Positions 1 to 9,800 are shown, numbered from the stretch's first letter. The stretch is DNA of 64,000 nt from CAZNPU01 sp964575335 (GCA_964575335.1 CAZNPU010000014.1:1-64000); one strand, 5' to 3'. The notes: generated from the sequence alone by a model not told the origin. Made by a program: numbers and translations.

Positions 1-735
1 GATGTACTGCAGCGGCGCCGGATCAGACGCGCCGGCGTTGACCACAATGGTGTACTCCATCGCCCCGTGCTGGCGAAGCGTTTCCACCACGCCAGCGACG
101 GTGGATTCCTTCTGGCCGACAGCGACATAAATGCACACCACCGCGTCGGGCGTGCCCCAGTATTTCTTCTGGTTGATGATGGCGTCGAGGCAGACTGCGG
201 TCTTGCCGGTTTTGCGATCGCCGATGACAAGCTCACGCTGGCCGCGGCCGACGGGGATCATGGCGTCAACGGCCTTGATGCCGAACTGCAGCGGCTCCTT
301 CACGGGCTGTCGGGCAGCGATGCCGGGTGCGACGATATCGAGCTTGCGGGTCTGGTTGGTGGCAATGGGCGCGCCGCCGTCGAGCGGTTCACCCAGCGGG
401 TTGACCACGCGGCCAAGCAGCGCTTCGCCGACGGGCACTTCAAGCAGGCGGCCGGTTGATTTGACGGTGTTGCCTTCCTTGACGTGCAGGTAGTTGCCGT
501 AGATCACCGCGCCAACGGTGTCGAGTTCAAGGTTCATGACCTGTCCCATGACAGGACCGGCGTCGGTGTCAAACTCGAGCATTTCGCCAGCCATGGCCTT
601 GGACAGGCCGTATACGCGGGCGATACCGTCGCCGACCTCAACCACGCGGCCGACTTCGGAGATTTCCAGCTCAGCGGCAAACTGCTCGATTTCCTGCTTG
701 ATAACGGAGGTAATTTCGTCGGTCTTGATCTTCAC
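1..735 (-). CDS. atpA: ATP synthase F1 subunit alpha, N-terminal part (cut by window)
   Basis: Nucleotide-binding alpha subunit of the F1 catalytic head. The first 245 codons are present and the rest lies left of the window. The reading frame opens with GTG at 733-735, preceded by an AGAGG-like ribosome site. Residues about 28-95 form the usual beta-barrel domain, and GDRKTGKT at residues 172-179 is the P-loop (the family usually has GDRQTGKT). It is transcribed in the same direction as atpH and atpF, but a SIMPL-domain gene and a 518-bp gap separate it from atpH. Identification is secure; the start could differ by a few codons. Confidence 0.96.
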   Translation of the reverse strand, partial: MKIKTDEITSVIKQEIEQFAAELEISEVGRVVEVGDGIARVYGLSKAMAGEMLEFDTDAGPVMGQVMNLELDTVGAVIYGNYLHVKEGNTVKSTGRLLEVPVGEALLGRVVNPLGEPLDGGAPIATNQTRKLDIVAPGIAARQPVKEPLQFGIKAVDAMIPVGRGQRELVIGDRKTGKTAVCLDAIINQKKYWGTPDAVVCIYVAVGQKESTVAGVVETLRQHGAMEYTIVVNAGASDPAPLQYI

Positions 736-1253
736 GGCTGACCTCTTGGATGAAAACCGCAGAGAAACGCGGATGAATAATTACGTACGAATGAGAAGTT
801 CCGAACAAGCCGCCTCACCTGCAGTTTCGGAACACCACAGTTTAGCAGCAAACAGCGCCGAAGCCCTGGTGCTTTGAGTGAGATAGTTCAGGCATTGTGT
901 CGCGCGAAGCGCTTCACATGCGAGAGAGGTGTTCAGTTCAACGGCAAATCAATCTTCACCAATCACGTCGGCTTGTACGTGCCGACACAAGTTCCCTGTT
1001 TTTGTCATGCATGCTCAGGAGCCGGCTGTTGCACGATGTGAACCTTGCAACTCCTTCGTTCATGCGCCAATGTGTTCTTCCTTACCTACCTTAAAGACGA
1101 TCTCCTGAAATCCACAGCCCAGTTCATCGCTGGCGTCTGACGGTAATTGCACATCCAAATATGACTGCATTGATGCGCCTGCTGCTGAGCTGAGTTCAGT
1201 TCATGTCCGTTCATCCGCGTTCATCAGTCAATCAGCAGCAGTTCCACACTCAA
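736..1253. other. 518-bp gap inside the atp gene series
   Basis: No convincing gene on either strand. This is unusually long for the inside of an ATP synthase operon, so it probably contains a separate promoter and leader for atpA. A TAAACT hexamer on the minus strand near 838-843 could be part of a -10 element, but I see no matching -35. An inverted repeat lies at 798-833. Confidence 0.4.
798..833 (-). repeat. 8-bp inverted repeat upstream of atpA
   Basis: GTTCCGAA at 798-805 and TTCGGAAC at 826-833 are perfect inverted copies separated by 20 bases, 63 bases upstream of the atpA start. They could form an RNA hairpin in the atpA leader or be an operator. There is no T-run, so a terminator is unlikely. 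Confidence 0.4.
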
Positions 1254-2075
1254 TTAATCCGGGGCGATCTCGTACACCACCGTGACGTTGGCACGAACAG
1301 TGACATCGCCGGGGTGAATCGGCGGCGAGGCGACCATGACGTCGGCAGCGACAGCTCGCTCCATTCCCAAACGTTCATATGGCATCGGCTGGACGAAGGC
1401 GTGGTCGAGATTCACCGACAACACGCGGACCAGACGAACGCCCATTGCCTGAGCCAGCGCCTCGGCGTCGAACCGGGCGTTGGTTGCGGCAACGGTAATC
1501 GCTTCGGCTCGATGTACGCGCGGATTGGCAAGATCGAAATTCACCGATTCAATGTTGTTCACGCCTGCTTCCGTGGCAGCCTGCAGCAGCTCACCAGCCT
1601 TGTCGAGTTGCTGGGTCTTGATGTTCAGCGAATTGATGACGCGATAGGCCACGATTCGCGGCTGCCAATCCGGCTCGGGAGAGCGCGGCGGGCGGGAATG
1701 AATCGGCTGAATCTGAAAGCGGCCGGTCTGGTATTCATCCGGCGTCAGCCCGACGTCCGCCAGAGCCTCAATAACCTGCTGCATGCGCTCGGAGTTCTCC
1801 GCCATCGCCGTCTCGGCTTCGGCGTTTTCCGTCACAACACCCAAGCGAATGCGAAGCTGGTCAGCGGGTTTTTCCAATTCAGCCTGGCCGTTGACGGTCA
1901 GACGGGGGATGGTCACTTCCTGCCGCGCTGTGGGAGGCGGCGGGGGAACGGGTTGAGCGGTTGCTGTTGCGGGCGACAGAAAAGGCGGCACAAGGCAGAA
2001 AAAGCTGCTCGCGCCTGCTGCTGCGGCGATCAGGAGCATCAACGTGACGGATTTCCGACATGTGCCAGCATTCAT
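1254..2075 (-). CDS. Secreted SIMPL-domain (DUF541, YggE-like) protein
   Basis: A 273-residue protein with an N-terminal signal-like segment (hydrophobic run at about residues 8-36, followed by a proline-rich linker) and a SIMPL/DUF541 domain at about residues 50-272. Typical features are the opening strand IPRLTVNGQAELEKPADQLR, the mid-domain YRVINSLNIKT and the closing VRANVTVVYEI. Family members are periplasmic proteins, some linked to oxidative-stress tolerance; the molecular role is unknown. It sits between atpH (24 bp from its stop) and atpA, an unusual place, and may be cotranscribed with the atp genes. Confidence 0.87.
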   Translation of the reverse strand: MNAGTCRKSVTLMLLIAAAAGASSFFCLVPPFLSPATATAQPVPPPPPTARQEVTIPRLTVNGQAELEKPADQLRIRLGVVTENAEAETAMAENSERMQQVIEALADVGLTPDEYQTGRFQIQPIHSRPPRSPEPDWQPRIVAYRVINSLNIKTQQLDKAGELLQAATEAGVNNIESVNFDLANPRVHRAEAITVAATNARFDAEALAQAMGVRLVRVLSVNLDHAFVQPMPYERLGMERAVAADVMVASPPIHPGDVTVRANVTVVYEIAPD

Positions 2076-2099
2076 GGTGTCGCCCCTTTGTGTGATGCC

Positions 2100-2696
2100 T
2101 TACTCGAAGAATCGCTCAATCTGGTCGCGCAAACGCGATCCGCCTGAGCTTTGTACATCGCGTTTCATGCGGCGAAGCCGGGTGGCGACCGAACCGTCAA
2201 TCAGTTGGTCGCCGATGCGCAACTTCAGGCCGCCGATCATGGCCGGTTCAGTATAGGGATGCAGCACCGGTTCACGGCCCAGCGCGGTTCGGACGCGGTC
2301 TCGGATTGCGTTCAATTGCTCATGTTCCAGCGGCTCGGCGGTGAACACGTCCACCTCGACCCGGCCATGAGCCTCCTGAACCAGATGATCGAACGCCTCT
2401 GCGATCTGCTCCAGATGGCCAAGCCGCCCTTTATTGTTGAGCACCAGCAGGAACCGCAGCGTGAGATCGGTAACGCGGTCTGCAAAGATGCGGCGCAGGC
2501 TCTCGCTGCGCGCAACGTGATCAATGATGGGCGAAACGAGAAACTCGCGGAACTGCGCGTTGCTGCGCATCAGCTCAGTAAGCTGCTCCAGTTCGCTGGC
2601 AATCTCGGAAATCTTGCTTTCCCCGCCGGCCTGCTCCGCCAGTTCGTACAGACTTCTGGCGTAGACAGAGGCAAGGGCATCGATCTGCATGGGCAT
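2100..2696 (-). CDS. atpH: ATP synthase F1 subunit delta
   Basis: Delta subunit (OSCP homologue), 198 residues, linking the F1 head to the peripheral stalk. The helical N-terminal domain begins MPMQIDALASVYARSLYELA, and the C-terminal domain contains the family signature around GGLKLRIGDQLIDGSVATRL near the end. I chose the ATG at 2696, with AAAGG about 8 bases upstream, over a TTG six codons earlier. It lies 63 bp downstream of atpF, in normal operon order. Confidence 0.95.
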   Translation of the reverse strand: MPMQIDALASVYARSLYELAEQAGGESKISEIASELEQLTELMRSNAQFREFLVSPIIDHVARSESLRRIFADRVTDLTLRFLLVLNNKGRLGHLEQIAEAFDHLVQEAHGRVEVDVFTAEPLEHEQLNAIRDRVRTALGREPVLHPYTEPAMIGGLKLRIGDQLIDGSVATRLRRMKRDVQSSGGSRLRDQIERFFE

Positions 2697-2759
2697 GGCG
2701 AAAGCCTTTGGCAATCAACGGTTACGTTCGTACACGATCAGCAGCGGATTGGCGGACGA

Positions 2760-3317
2760 TCAATTCTCCGCAATCTTTGTCAGTTCCTGCAATGAGGCGT
2801 CGACAAGGCGCTGCTGATCCTGCGGGTTGATCTCGCGCTGCAGAATCTTGCTGGCAATCGCAACCGCAAGATTGGACGCCTCGGCGTACAGTGCGGTTAC
2901 GGCGGCCTGCTTGGCGCTTTCGATCTCACGCATGGCCCGGGCCTTGGATTCGGCGGCTTCGGCCTCAATCCGAGCGCGAATCTCCTCGGCAGTGGCCTTG
3001 GCGTCAGCTCGAGCCTTGGCGATCATCTGATTGGCTTCTTCACGTGCGCTGGCCAGACTGCGCTGATATTCAGCCAGCGCTGCCTTGGCCTGCTCGCGAG
3101 CCTGCTCAGCGGAGGCGATTTCCTGACGAATCTTCGCCTCGCGTTCATCCAGGGCCTTGACGATGGGCGGCCAGACTTTCCAGGCGAGAATGCCAAATGC
3201 CGCGAGGAACACGATCATCGCGGTGATGCCGGGCAAAATGTTTGCCGGGTCAAATACTTCCGCGTGGCCAATGTCCCCGGCTGCGGAATCGGCTGCTGCC
3301 AATACAAAGGTCAACAT
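2760..3317 (-). CDS. atpF: ATP synthase F0 subunit b
   Basis: Peripheral-stalk subunit b, 185 residues. One membrane helix at about residues 27-50 (ITAMIVFLAAFGILAWKVWP) is followed by a long charged coiled coil rich in Ala, Glu, Lys and Arg. The reading frame could open at a TTG two codons earlier, but the ATG at 3317 is the better start. A short hydrophobic, alanine-rich stretch before the membrane helix gives a somewhat extended N terminus. It lies 61 bp after atpE. Confidence 0.95.
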   Translation of the reverse strand: MLTFVLAAADSAAGDIGHAEVFDPANILPGITAMIVFLAAFGILAWKVWPPIVKALDEREAKIRQEIASAEQAREQAKAALAEYQRSLASAREEANQMIAKARADAKATAEEIRARIEAEAAESKARAMREIESAKQAAVTALYAEASNLAVAIASKILQREINPQDQQRLVDASLQELTKIAEN

Positions 3318-3378
3318 GTGCAATTACTACCAAAAATGACAGAAACGGGTGCCACGGCGAACCGTGGCCCCGTGTGAT

Positions 3379-3678
3379 TCAGCCAATGATGAAGCCACCA
3401 ACGACGACGGCGAACAGTGCGACGCCTTCGATCAGCGCGGCAGTGAGAATCATGTTGGTGGAGATGCGGCCGGCCATTTCCGGCTGACGAGCGATCGATT
3501 CGTTGGAGCGTGAGCCGATCCAGCCGATGCCGATGCCTGCGCCGATGACCGCCAAACCGGTGGCAATACCGCCGCCAAGGGATTCACGCACTGCCGCGGC
3601 AGCTTCCTGGGCCGAAGCTTCCGTCGCGATCATCATGACGACGAGGGTGGCGAAAAGAACGCTGAGGAACCTGTTCAT
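3379..3678 (-). CDS. atpE: ATP synthase F0 subunit c
   Basis: Rotor-ring subunit of 99 residues. It has an N-terminal extension resembling a signal peptide (about residues 1-24), two membrane helices and the polar loop ARQP at 63-66. The ion-carrying carboxylate is Glu84 in AALIEGVALF. The Gln and Glu-Ser residues of sodium-binding rings are absent (Trp53 and Glu84-Gly85 instead), so proton coupling is inferred. The open frame continues far upstream into atpB, but the ATG at 3678, with GGAGAG upstream, gives the family-like length. Confidence 0.94.
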   Translation of the reverse strand: MNRFLSVLFATLVVMMIATEASAQEAAAAVRESLGGGIATGLAVIGAGIGIGWIGSRSNESIARQPEMAGRISTNMILTAALIEGVALFAVVVGGFIIG

Positions 3679-3781
3679 TTGACGATTGCTCTCCATCCAA
3701 GTGACGCGGTGGGGCGCGTCGCAGATTTTCAGAGGGACAACTGTGTGAAACGGCGCATCCCACGTGCGCTCGTATGCCTGA

Positions 3782-4717
3782 TTACGCCGGTGAGGCGGTG
3801 ACCTGTACCTGTTCCTCGCCGTGCTGCGTCGGTTCATGGTGATGCTCGTGCTCATGCTCGTGTTCATCGTGATGCGACATCAGCGAGACGAACACTGCCG
3901 TCAGGAACATGAAAATGAACGCCTGCAGGAAGGCGACGAACAACTCGAGGAATGTGATGGCGATCGCTGCGATCGAGGTCAGAATCGAAACCGTTCCCCA
4001 CACCGGCAGCGGAGCGCCTTCGCGCACCACCATCGCGCCGAAGCCGATCAGCACCGCCATCAGAATGTGGCCGGCCACCATGTTGGCGAACAAACGAATC
4101 GCCAGCGCCATTGGCTTGATGAACAGCCCCAGAACTTCGACCACAAAGATGATCGCTACAACCGGAAGCAGGTAGAGCGGACCGGGAACCAGCCCGCCGC
4201 AGAGGTGCTTCAGAAAGCCCACAATGCCCTGCTCGCGGATCGAGTGGATCTGGATCACGATAAACGCGATGAACGCCAGTGCGCTGGTCACGGCGATGCT
4301 CGCCGTCGCTGTGCCGCCGAATGGCGGCACGTGCATGCCCATCAGGTGGAACAGATCCGTAAACGGCACCAGCCCGAACACGTTGACGAACAGGATGAAA
4401 AAGAACGTGGTCATCAGATACGGCAGATATTGCCGGGTGTGCTTCTCACCCATGATCGGGATCAGCATCTGATCGCGCAGGTAGAGGATGATCACCTCGA
4501 TCAACTGCGGGAAACGTCCTTTGGTGATGTAGCGCTCATTGCCCTGGGATTCCGGGCCGGTGGCGATCCGCTTGGCGGCATAGAGCATCGCTGCCACAAA
4601 CACCGCCGTCACCACCACCAGCGTGACGGTGTGCAGCGTCAATGGCACGGGGCCGAGGCGATACACCAGGTCGCGAACGTGTTCGGTTGGATCAGCAGCA
4701 GCAAGAAGGAAGTTCAT
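3782..4717 (-). CDS. atpB: ATP synthase F0 subunit a
   Basis: Proton-channel stator subunit, 311 residues with five or six predicted membrane helices. The essential arginine is in LAIRLFANMVAGHIL, with the usual Asn-Met-x-x-Gly-His context, and the N-terminal part includes VFGLVPF. The C-terminal tail is unusual: about 30 residues dominated by His and Glu (HDEHEHEHEHHHE), which looks metal-binding and is not part of the standard family. The ATG at 4717 follows atpI by 14 bp. Confidence 0.96.
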   Translation of the reverse strand: MNFLLAAADPTEHVRDLVYRLGPVPLTLHTVTLVVVTAVFVAAMLYAAKRIATGPESQGNERYITKGRFPQLIEVIILYLRDQMLIPIMGEKHTRQYLPYLMTTFFFILFVNVFGLVPFTDLFHLMGMHVPPFGGTATASIAVTSALAFIAFIVIQIHSIREQGIVGFLKHLCGGLVPGPLYLLPVVAIIFVVEVLGLFIKPMALAIRLFANMVAGHILMAVLIGFGAMVVREGAPLPVWGTVSILTSIAAIAITFLELFVAFLQAFIFMFLTAVFVSLMSHHDEHEHEHEHHHEPTQHGEEQVQVTASPA

Positions 4718-4731
4718 GAGCGGTAGATTCT

Positions 4732-5220
4732 TTACAATCGGCCGACTTGGTCGTCGGTCGGTTGGGCGAAGTCATTCATATGCCGGGCAATGATCGCTGC
4801 CTCGACAAACAAGGTGGCCATGTACGTCAAGGCAACCGAAAGCCCCAGCGGCTTGGCCGGGAGCGTTTCGGAGGTTGCGGAGTATATCAGGAACACGATG
4901 CTAGGCGTAACCAGCATGCGAAAGACCGTGGCCGCCAGCCATACGGTCATCCAGTCAGCGAAGGCCCGCGGTTTCCACGGCGTCATGATGAGCACGCCAT
5001 TGAGGGCCAGAACCCCCATAATCGCTGCTCCGACAAGGCCTGTGGTGAATGCGGTCTTGTCCCACGGCCCCAATCCGACCACAGCGGCCCAGAGCCCGGC
5101 CACTGCCAGCGAAGCAGCTGTTACGCCCAGAAAAAGCGCACGTGTCGGCAGCGATACGCGCAGTTCGACCACACCGCCGCGTGCGGCGTCATCCGTCGCG
5201 TTTGGGCGGGTTCCAGTCAT
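4732..5220 (-). CDS. atpI: ATP synthase subunit I-like membrane protein
   Basis: Predicted 162-residue integral membrane protein with four hydrophobic segments, in the position of AtpI/subunit I, directly upstream of atpB. AtpI proteins assist c-ring assembly or ion handling. Sequence similarity to the family is weak by eye, so the name rests mainly on size, topology and position. The open frame extends to 5382, but the extension overlaps atpZ and is low-complexity. The ATG at 5220 gives a 32-bp overlap with atpZ; an ATG at 5241 is an alternative. Confidence 0.7.
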   Translation of the reverse strand: MTGTRPNATDDAARGGVVELRVSLPTRALFLGVTAASLAVAGLWAAVVGLGPWDKTAFTTGLVGAAIMGVLALNGVLIMTPWKPRAFADWMTVWLAATVFRMLVTPSIVFLIYSATSETLPAKPLGLSVALTYMATLFVEAAIIARHMNDFAQPTDDQVGRL

Positions 5221-5623
5221 GGCGGTCGTTCCAGTCGTCATGGCCGTGGTCGTTGGGCGGTTCAGCAGAAGAAGAAAAGCGGTCGTTCCAGTCGTCGGTA
5301 GCTGTGTCAGAATCCGAATCTGAGGGTCGTTCGATCGGTGGTGTGCTGCGTCTTGCGGTGGGGGTTTTTCCTGCCGCATCAAGTTGCCGATTGAGTCTGA
5401 GCGCGTTCTTGATCAACGTCCACATGCCCACGAGGATGCCGGCGCTTGCGCCGATGAGCACTCCGAGATGGCCGGTGCCACGCCAGCGGTCAAAGAACCA
5501 GCCGATCAGCGTGGCGGCGAGAACTTCGCTGGCGAGAGTAAGACCGATGCCAGCCATCTGCCAGCCGACGCGGACTTCTTCCGCCTCGGATCGGGTAGGG
5601 GAGCCTTGTGGTGGCGGAGACAT
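5189..5623 (-). CDS. atpZ: AtpZ/AtpI-family small membrane protein
   Basis: 144-residue protein with two membrane helices (about residues 22-42 and 52-72) in the AtpZ pattern: GWQMAGIGLTLASEVLAATL, then GWFFDRW and a second Gly-rich helix. It heads the ATP synthase operon, as in many bacteria; AtpZ proteins act with AtpI near the F0 sector. The start at 5623 has AGAGG just upstream; an earlier start at 5686 is less likely. The hydrophilic tail contains two copies of DDWNDR, encoded by a repeated 18-bp stretch. Confidence 0.82.
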   Translation of the reverse strand: MSPPPQGSPTRSEAEEVRVGWQMAGIGLTLASEVLAATLIGWFFDRWRGTGHLGVLIGASAGILVGMWTLIKNALRLNRQLDAAGKTPTARRSTPPIERPSDSDSDTATDDWNDRFSSSAEPPNDHGHDDWNDRHDWNPPKRDG

Positions 5624-5820
5624 GACCGCCTCTCTTTTTTTGTGTTTGATTTGTGCGGTAGACGAACCTCGCGGATTGCCGTTCACGAAGATCGTGAAAA
5701 GTTTCTCAAACTCGCGTACACTGTAGGAACCCCAAGCCGCTCGTGCAAGTTGCTCCAGCGATCATCCGTCATCGCGTGCTGTCAGTTCAGCTTCTCCCAG
5801 CCCGGGTCCGCTCAGGCCCC

Positions 5821-5850
5821 AGTTTGACTTCAGTTGACCTCAGTTGACCT
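5821..5850. repeat. Three tandem 10-bp TTGAC repeats
   Basis: AGTTTGACTT, CAGTTGACCT and CAGTTGACCT are consecutive between the divergent atpZ and nuoI genes. They may be operator-like repeats or overlapping -35-like sites for nuoI. I see no clear -10 at the right distance, so the function is open. Confidence 0.45.
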
Positions 5851-5944
5851 TTCGCGCCGGCGGGTTGAGAATCACGCTTTGTTGTCTTGATCGTCAACGT
5901 CCCGCCACACCGGCACATACACACATATACATACGCACGCACCC

Positions 5945-6502
5945 ATGCCCATCCCCGACCGCGACATCATCGACGTGACCCCCAAGCGCATGAACCGGGC
6001 TGAAAGCCTGTATCTGCCTGCCATCTTCAAGGGTCTCGGCACCACGCTTCGCCATGTGTTCCAGAACGTCGGCCGCGACGGCAAGAACAAATCGAATGTC
6101 TGGGTGGTGCAATACCCCGAAGAAAAACGCGATGACCGCCCGGTGCTTGAAGGCGGCCAGGAGCGGTCAACCTTCCGGGGCGTGCATCGGCTCAACCGCG
6201 ATGAAGACGGCCGCGTACGCTGCGTGGCGTGTTTTATGTGCGCGACGGCCTGCCCGGCCAACTGCATTCACATCGTGGCGGAGGAGTCCCCCTGGCCCGA
6301 CCGCGAGAAATATCCCAAGCAGTTCGACATCGATGAACTTCGCTGCATTTTCTGCGGCATGTGCGAGGAAGCCTGCCCCTGCGACGCCATCGAGCTTACG
6401 CCGTTCTACGAAGTGACCGGCCTGTCGCGCAACGAGATGATCTTCGATAAGGCCAAACTGCTGGAGGTCTACGATCAGACCGTGGGCGAAAAGCCCATGT
6501 AA
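5945..6502 (+). CDS. nuoI: NADH-quinone oxidoreductase subunit I-type ferredoxin
   Basis: 185-residue protein with two [4Fe-4S] motifs: Cys93-x2-Cys96-x2-Cys99-x3-Cys103 (CVACFMCATACPANCIHI) and Cys134, 137, 140 and 144 (CIFCGMCEEACPCDAIEL). The spacing and the conserved sequence around them match NuoI, which carries clusters N6a and N6b to the quinone site of Complex I. No other nuo gene is nearby, so it is a detached subunit or a paralogue. Length is normal. Confidence 0.9.
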   Translation: MPIPDRDIIDVTPKRMNRAESLYLPAIFKGLGTTLRHVFQNVGRDGKNKSNVWVVQYPEEKRDDRPVLEGGQERSTFRGVHRLNRDEDGRVRCVACFMCATACPANCIHIVAEESPWPDREKYPKQFDIDELRCIFCGMCEEACPCDAIELTPFYEVTGLSRNEMIFDKAKLLEVYDQTVGEKPM

Positions 6503-6823
6503 ACGGCAGAAAAGCGGAAGGCGAAAACCGGAAAGTCGGAACGTTTTTGCTGCTGCTGCACGCCGGGGCTGACGAGCCGGTCCACAGCGATCGGCACGCA
6601 CAACACGCGCCCACGGCGAGGAAGCCCCGGATCACGCCCAACACAAGTCAGTTCCCCATGCCTCATGGCACGGTTCGCAGACCCTGTTGTGTAGAACCGG
6701 CCAAAACACGCGCAATCGGCGATGTCTTTACGCGCTGGCTGCTTGCGCGACGCGTACCCCAGCCAGTGCGATCCTCAGCGCTTCCACCATTCGACCGACA
6801 TCGCTCGGCAGCAGTTTGCTGAT
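6503..6823. other. 321-bp intergenic region
   Basis: Lies between the convergent nuoI and histidine kinase genes. I see no credible gene, RNA or strong terminator hairpin here. Confidence 0.4.
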
Positions 6824-9800
6824 TTATTCGTCCTGATCGAGGTTGAACACAAACCGATGCAATGCGCCGGTGGGCGGATAGCTCAGGTGAGCTTCGCCCT
6901 GGAGTTCTGATCTGACCAATCCCTGGATGAGGCTCGTGCCGAGGCCAGGAGTGATCGTGGCGGAAGTTGCATCTTGTTGTTCAGAGACTCGCCTGTGGGA
7001 ACCGACGCCGAAGGAGGGAGCAGGTGCGCCGGCAGGTTCGTGCCAGGTCATTTGAAGTTGAAGCTGGCCCGTGGGGAGGGTGGCGGCTGTCCATCTGACG
7101 ATGAGTTTGCCGCCCGGCGAGCGGAGCACGCCGTATTTGAGGCTGTTGGAAACCAGTTCCTGCAGCACCATGCCCATGGCGGTGGAGTATCGCGGCGGAA
7201 TCGGCGTTTCGGGTCCGTTTGCATCAAGCGCGTGACGCAGATCAGCAGGCAGCAGCGATTCAAGCAGATTGCGGAAGTCGATGGCAGACCACTGGCTGCG
7301 CGAGAGCAGACTGTGCACCGACGACATCGCCTGCACGCGATTGCGGATTGAGGATGCGAAGCTTTTGACGTCGGATTTGCTCTGTGCGGAGAGATCGACC
7401 AGCGCTGCGAGGGCTGCAAGATTGTTGCGCACGCGGTGATCGAGTTCGTTGAGCATCAGCCGCAGCATCTCGCTGCCATGACGCAGCGCTTCCTCGGCAC
7501 GTTTTCGCTCAATGGCTGCTGCGAGAACGTTGGCGATGGCCTGCAGCACGTGGACGTCATCGCCGGTGAAGGCGCGCGGTTTGGTGCTGTGTACGCTCAG
7601 CACGCCGAAGGGCTTTTCGCTGCCGGCGACGATCACGCTCATGCCGCTGATCGCACCGTATTCCTTGAGCGCGGGGGAGACGGTAAAGCGCGTTTCCTGT
7701 CTGAGGTCTTCGACAATGATGCGCTGCCTGGTCAGGAGCGTATAGCCCGATTGAGATTCGAGCCCGGCGCCAATGATGGTGTGGTCGATCATCTCATCGG
7801 GCCAGCCGACGCACGCGCGGAGGATAAACGCCTTGCCGTCAGGCAGAAGCTCCAGGAGTTGGGCGAGTTCGACATCGAGCGTCTGGGCGGCCACCTGCGC
7901 TGCGGCATGCATCAGGGTGCGCATGTCAACATCTGAAAGCGCCAGTTGTCCCAGCGACGAGACGCCAGCCTGCTGATCAATGCGCCTGCGGATGTGACGT
8001 TCAGTCTGGATGCGCTCGGTGATGTCGACCGCCACGCCGCCGACCAGCGGGCGCGAATCGCGGTCGCTCATGGGAAAGTTGTACGTCAGATACTGTCGCG
8101 GCTCGCCTTGAGGATTCGGTGCTGCAAGCGTGAGCTCGCGCGGCTGCCGCATCATGACAACCGACTTGATGCTCTCAAGATAGCCCCGGGAAAACTCCGG
8201 CGGGAACACTTCATCAAATCGTTTGTCAATGACATCGTCGCGTTTGAAACCGGTTGCCCGCAGGAATGGTTGATTCACATAGATCACGCGCCCCTCGTCA
8301 TCGGTGATCCACGCCAGTGTGGGGCTGTTGTCCATGAATCGCTGAAAGCGTTCTTCGCTTTCGCGCCGGGCCCGCTCAGCACGCTGGCGTTCGGTGATGT
8401 CACTGGCCACCACAACGCGTGCGTCAATGCCGTCGAACTTCAGTTCGTGACTGACGACCTCAACTTCAAACACCGTGCCGTCTTTCTTCCGATGTCGCCA
8501 GACATTGCTGCGGCGATAGCCGGGCGTGGCGTGGCTGAGATACTCCAGAAATGACGGCACGTCTTCCGGCGGGCGGATGTCGGTGAGCTTCAGTTGCAGA
8601 AACTCCTCGTGCGAATAACCGTAATGCTCAACCGCTGCGTCATTGACCGCCAGAATATCAAGCGTGTTTTCAGCGTAAACGAGTGTCGGTTCGGGGTTGC
8701 TGTTGAACAGCGTGCGGTAGCGCAGTTCGCTTTCTCGCACGCGCTGCTCAGCCTGCACGCGCTCGCTGACGTCGGTTGACACGCCGATCATGCCGGTGAT
8801 GTTGCCGTCCTTGTCGTACAGCGGCGAGTGTCGTGTTTCCAAAACGACGTTTCCAAGCTGAGCCCGTGTTGTCACTAACTCGCCTGCCAATGCGCGGCGC
8901 ATCGCATCAAGAAGCTCCGGCCGATCGGAATAGGTTTCAAAGGCATTCTTGCCGACCATCTCGCCCGGCTTGAGGCCCAGGGATGCTAGCGCTTTGCCCT
9001 CGGACATCGTCACCACGCCATGCTGATCAAGCGTCCAGATAATCATGGGGGCGGCGGTGACGACGTTGCGCCATCGCTCCTCACTCTGCCGCAGCGCTTC
9101 AGCGTTGCGATGCCGCTCCGTAACGTCGCGGTCGATGCTCAGGAAACCGGTGGGTTTCCCGTGCTCGTCGGTCACCAGCGTGATGAGCGTTTCACCGATG
9201 AACGTGCTGCCGTCTTTGCGTCGCAGTTCATGCTCGCCGCTCCAGAAACCCAGTTGAAGCACGGTTTGGAGCCGCTGCAGCGCCGCAGTTTCCTGTTCCG
9301 GCGTGCAGATCAGCGACGTGACCGGATGTCCGATCGCCTCTTCAGCGGTCCAGCCGTACAAGCGCTGCGCGCCTTTGCCCCAGTAGGTGATGCGTCCGTC
9401 GAGATCCGCCGCGGTCACTGATTCGCGTACGCTGTCGAGCAACTGTGCCTGAACGCGCAGCTGCGCTTCGTCGGCTTTGCGCTTGGTGACGTCAAACATC
9501 ACGCCGCGCAGCCGCACAACCGTATCGTTCTCAACCACTACCGTCACCAGATCGCGAAGCCAGACCACGCGATTGTCTGCAGCGATCATGCGGTATTCGA
9601 ATGTGTGGTCGCGTCGCTGAGCAATCGCGTCCATGCACTGTGAAAGCACCCAGTCACGATCATCCGGATGCAGATGGTTGGGCCAGAAGTTCGCCTCGTT
9701 CAGCCAGCGTTCGACCGGATAACCCAGCAATCGCTCCGCCATCTGACTGACAAAGCGAAACCGAAACGTCTGCGCGTCAACTTCCCACACGATGCCCTCG

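Noticed and set aside
3379..3678. Sodium-type c-ring
   Set aside because: The Gln in helix 1 and the Ser after the carboxylate that define sodium binding are absent, so proton coupling is more likely.
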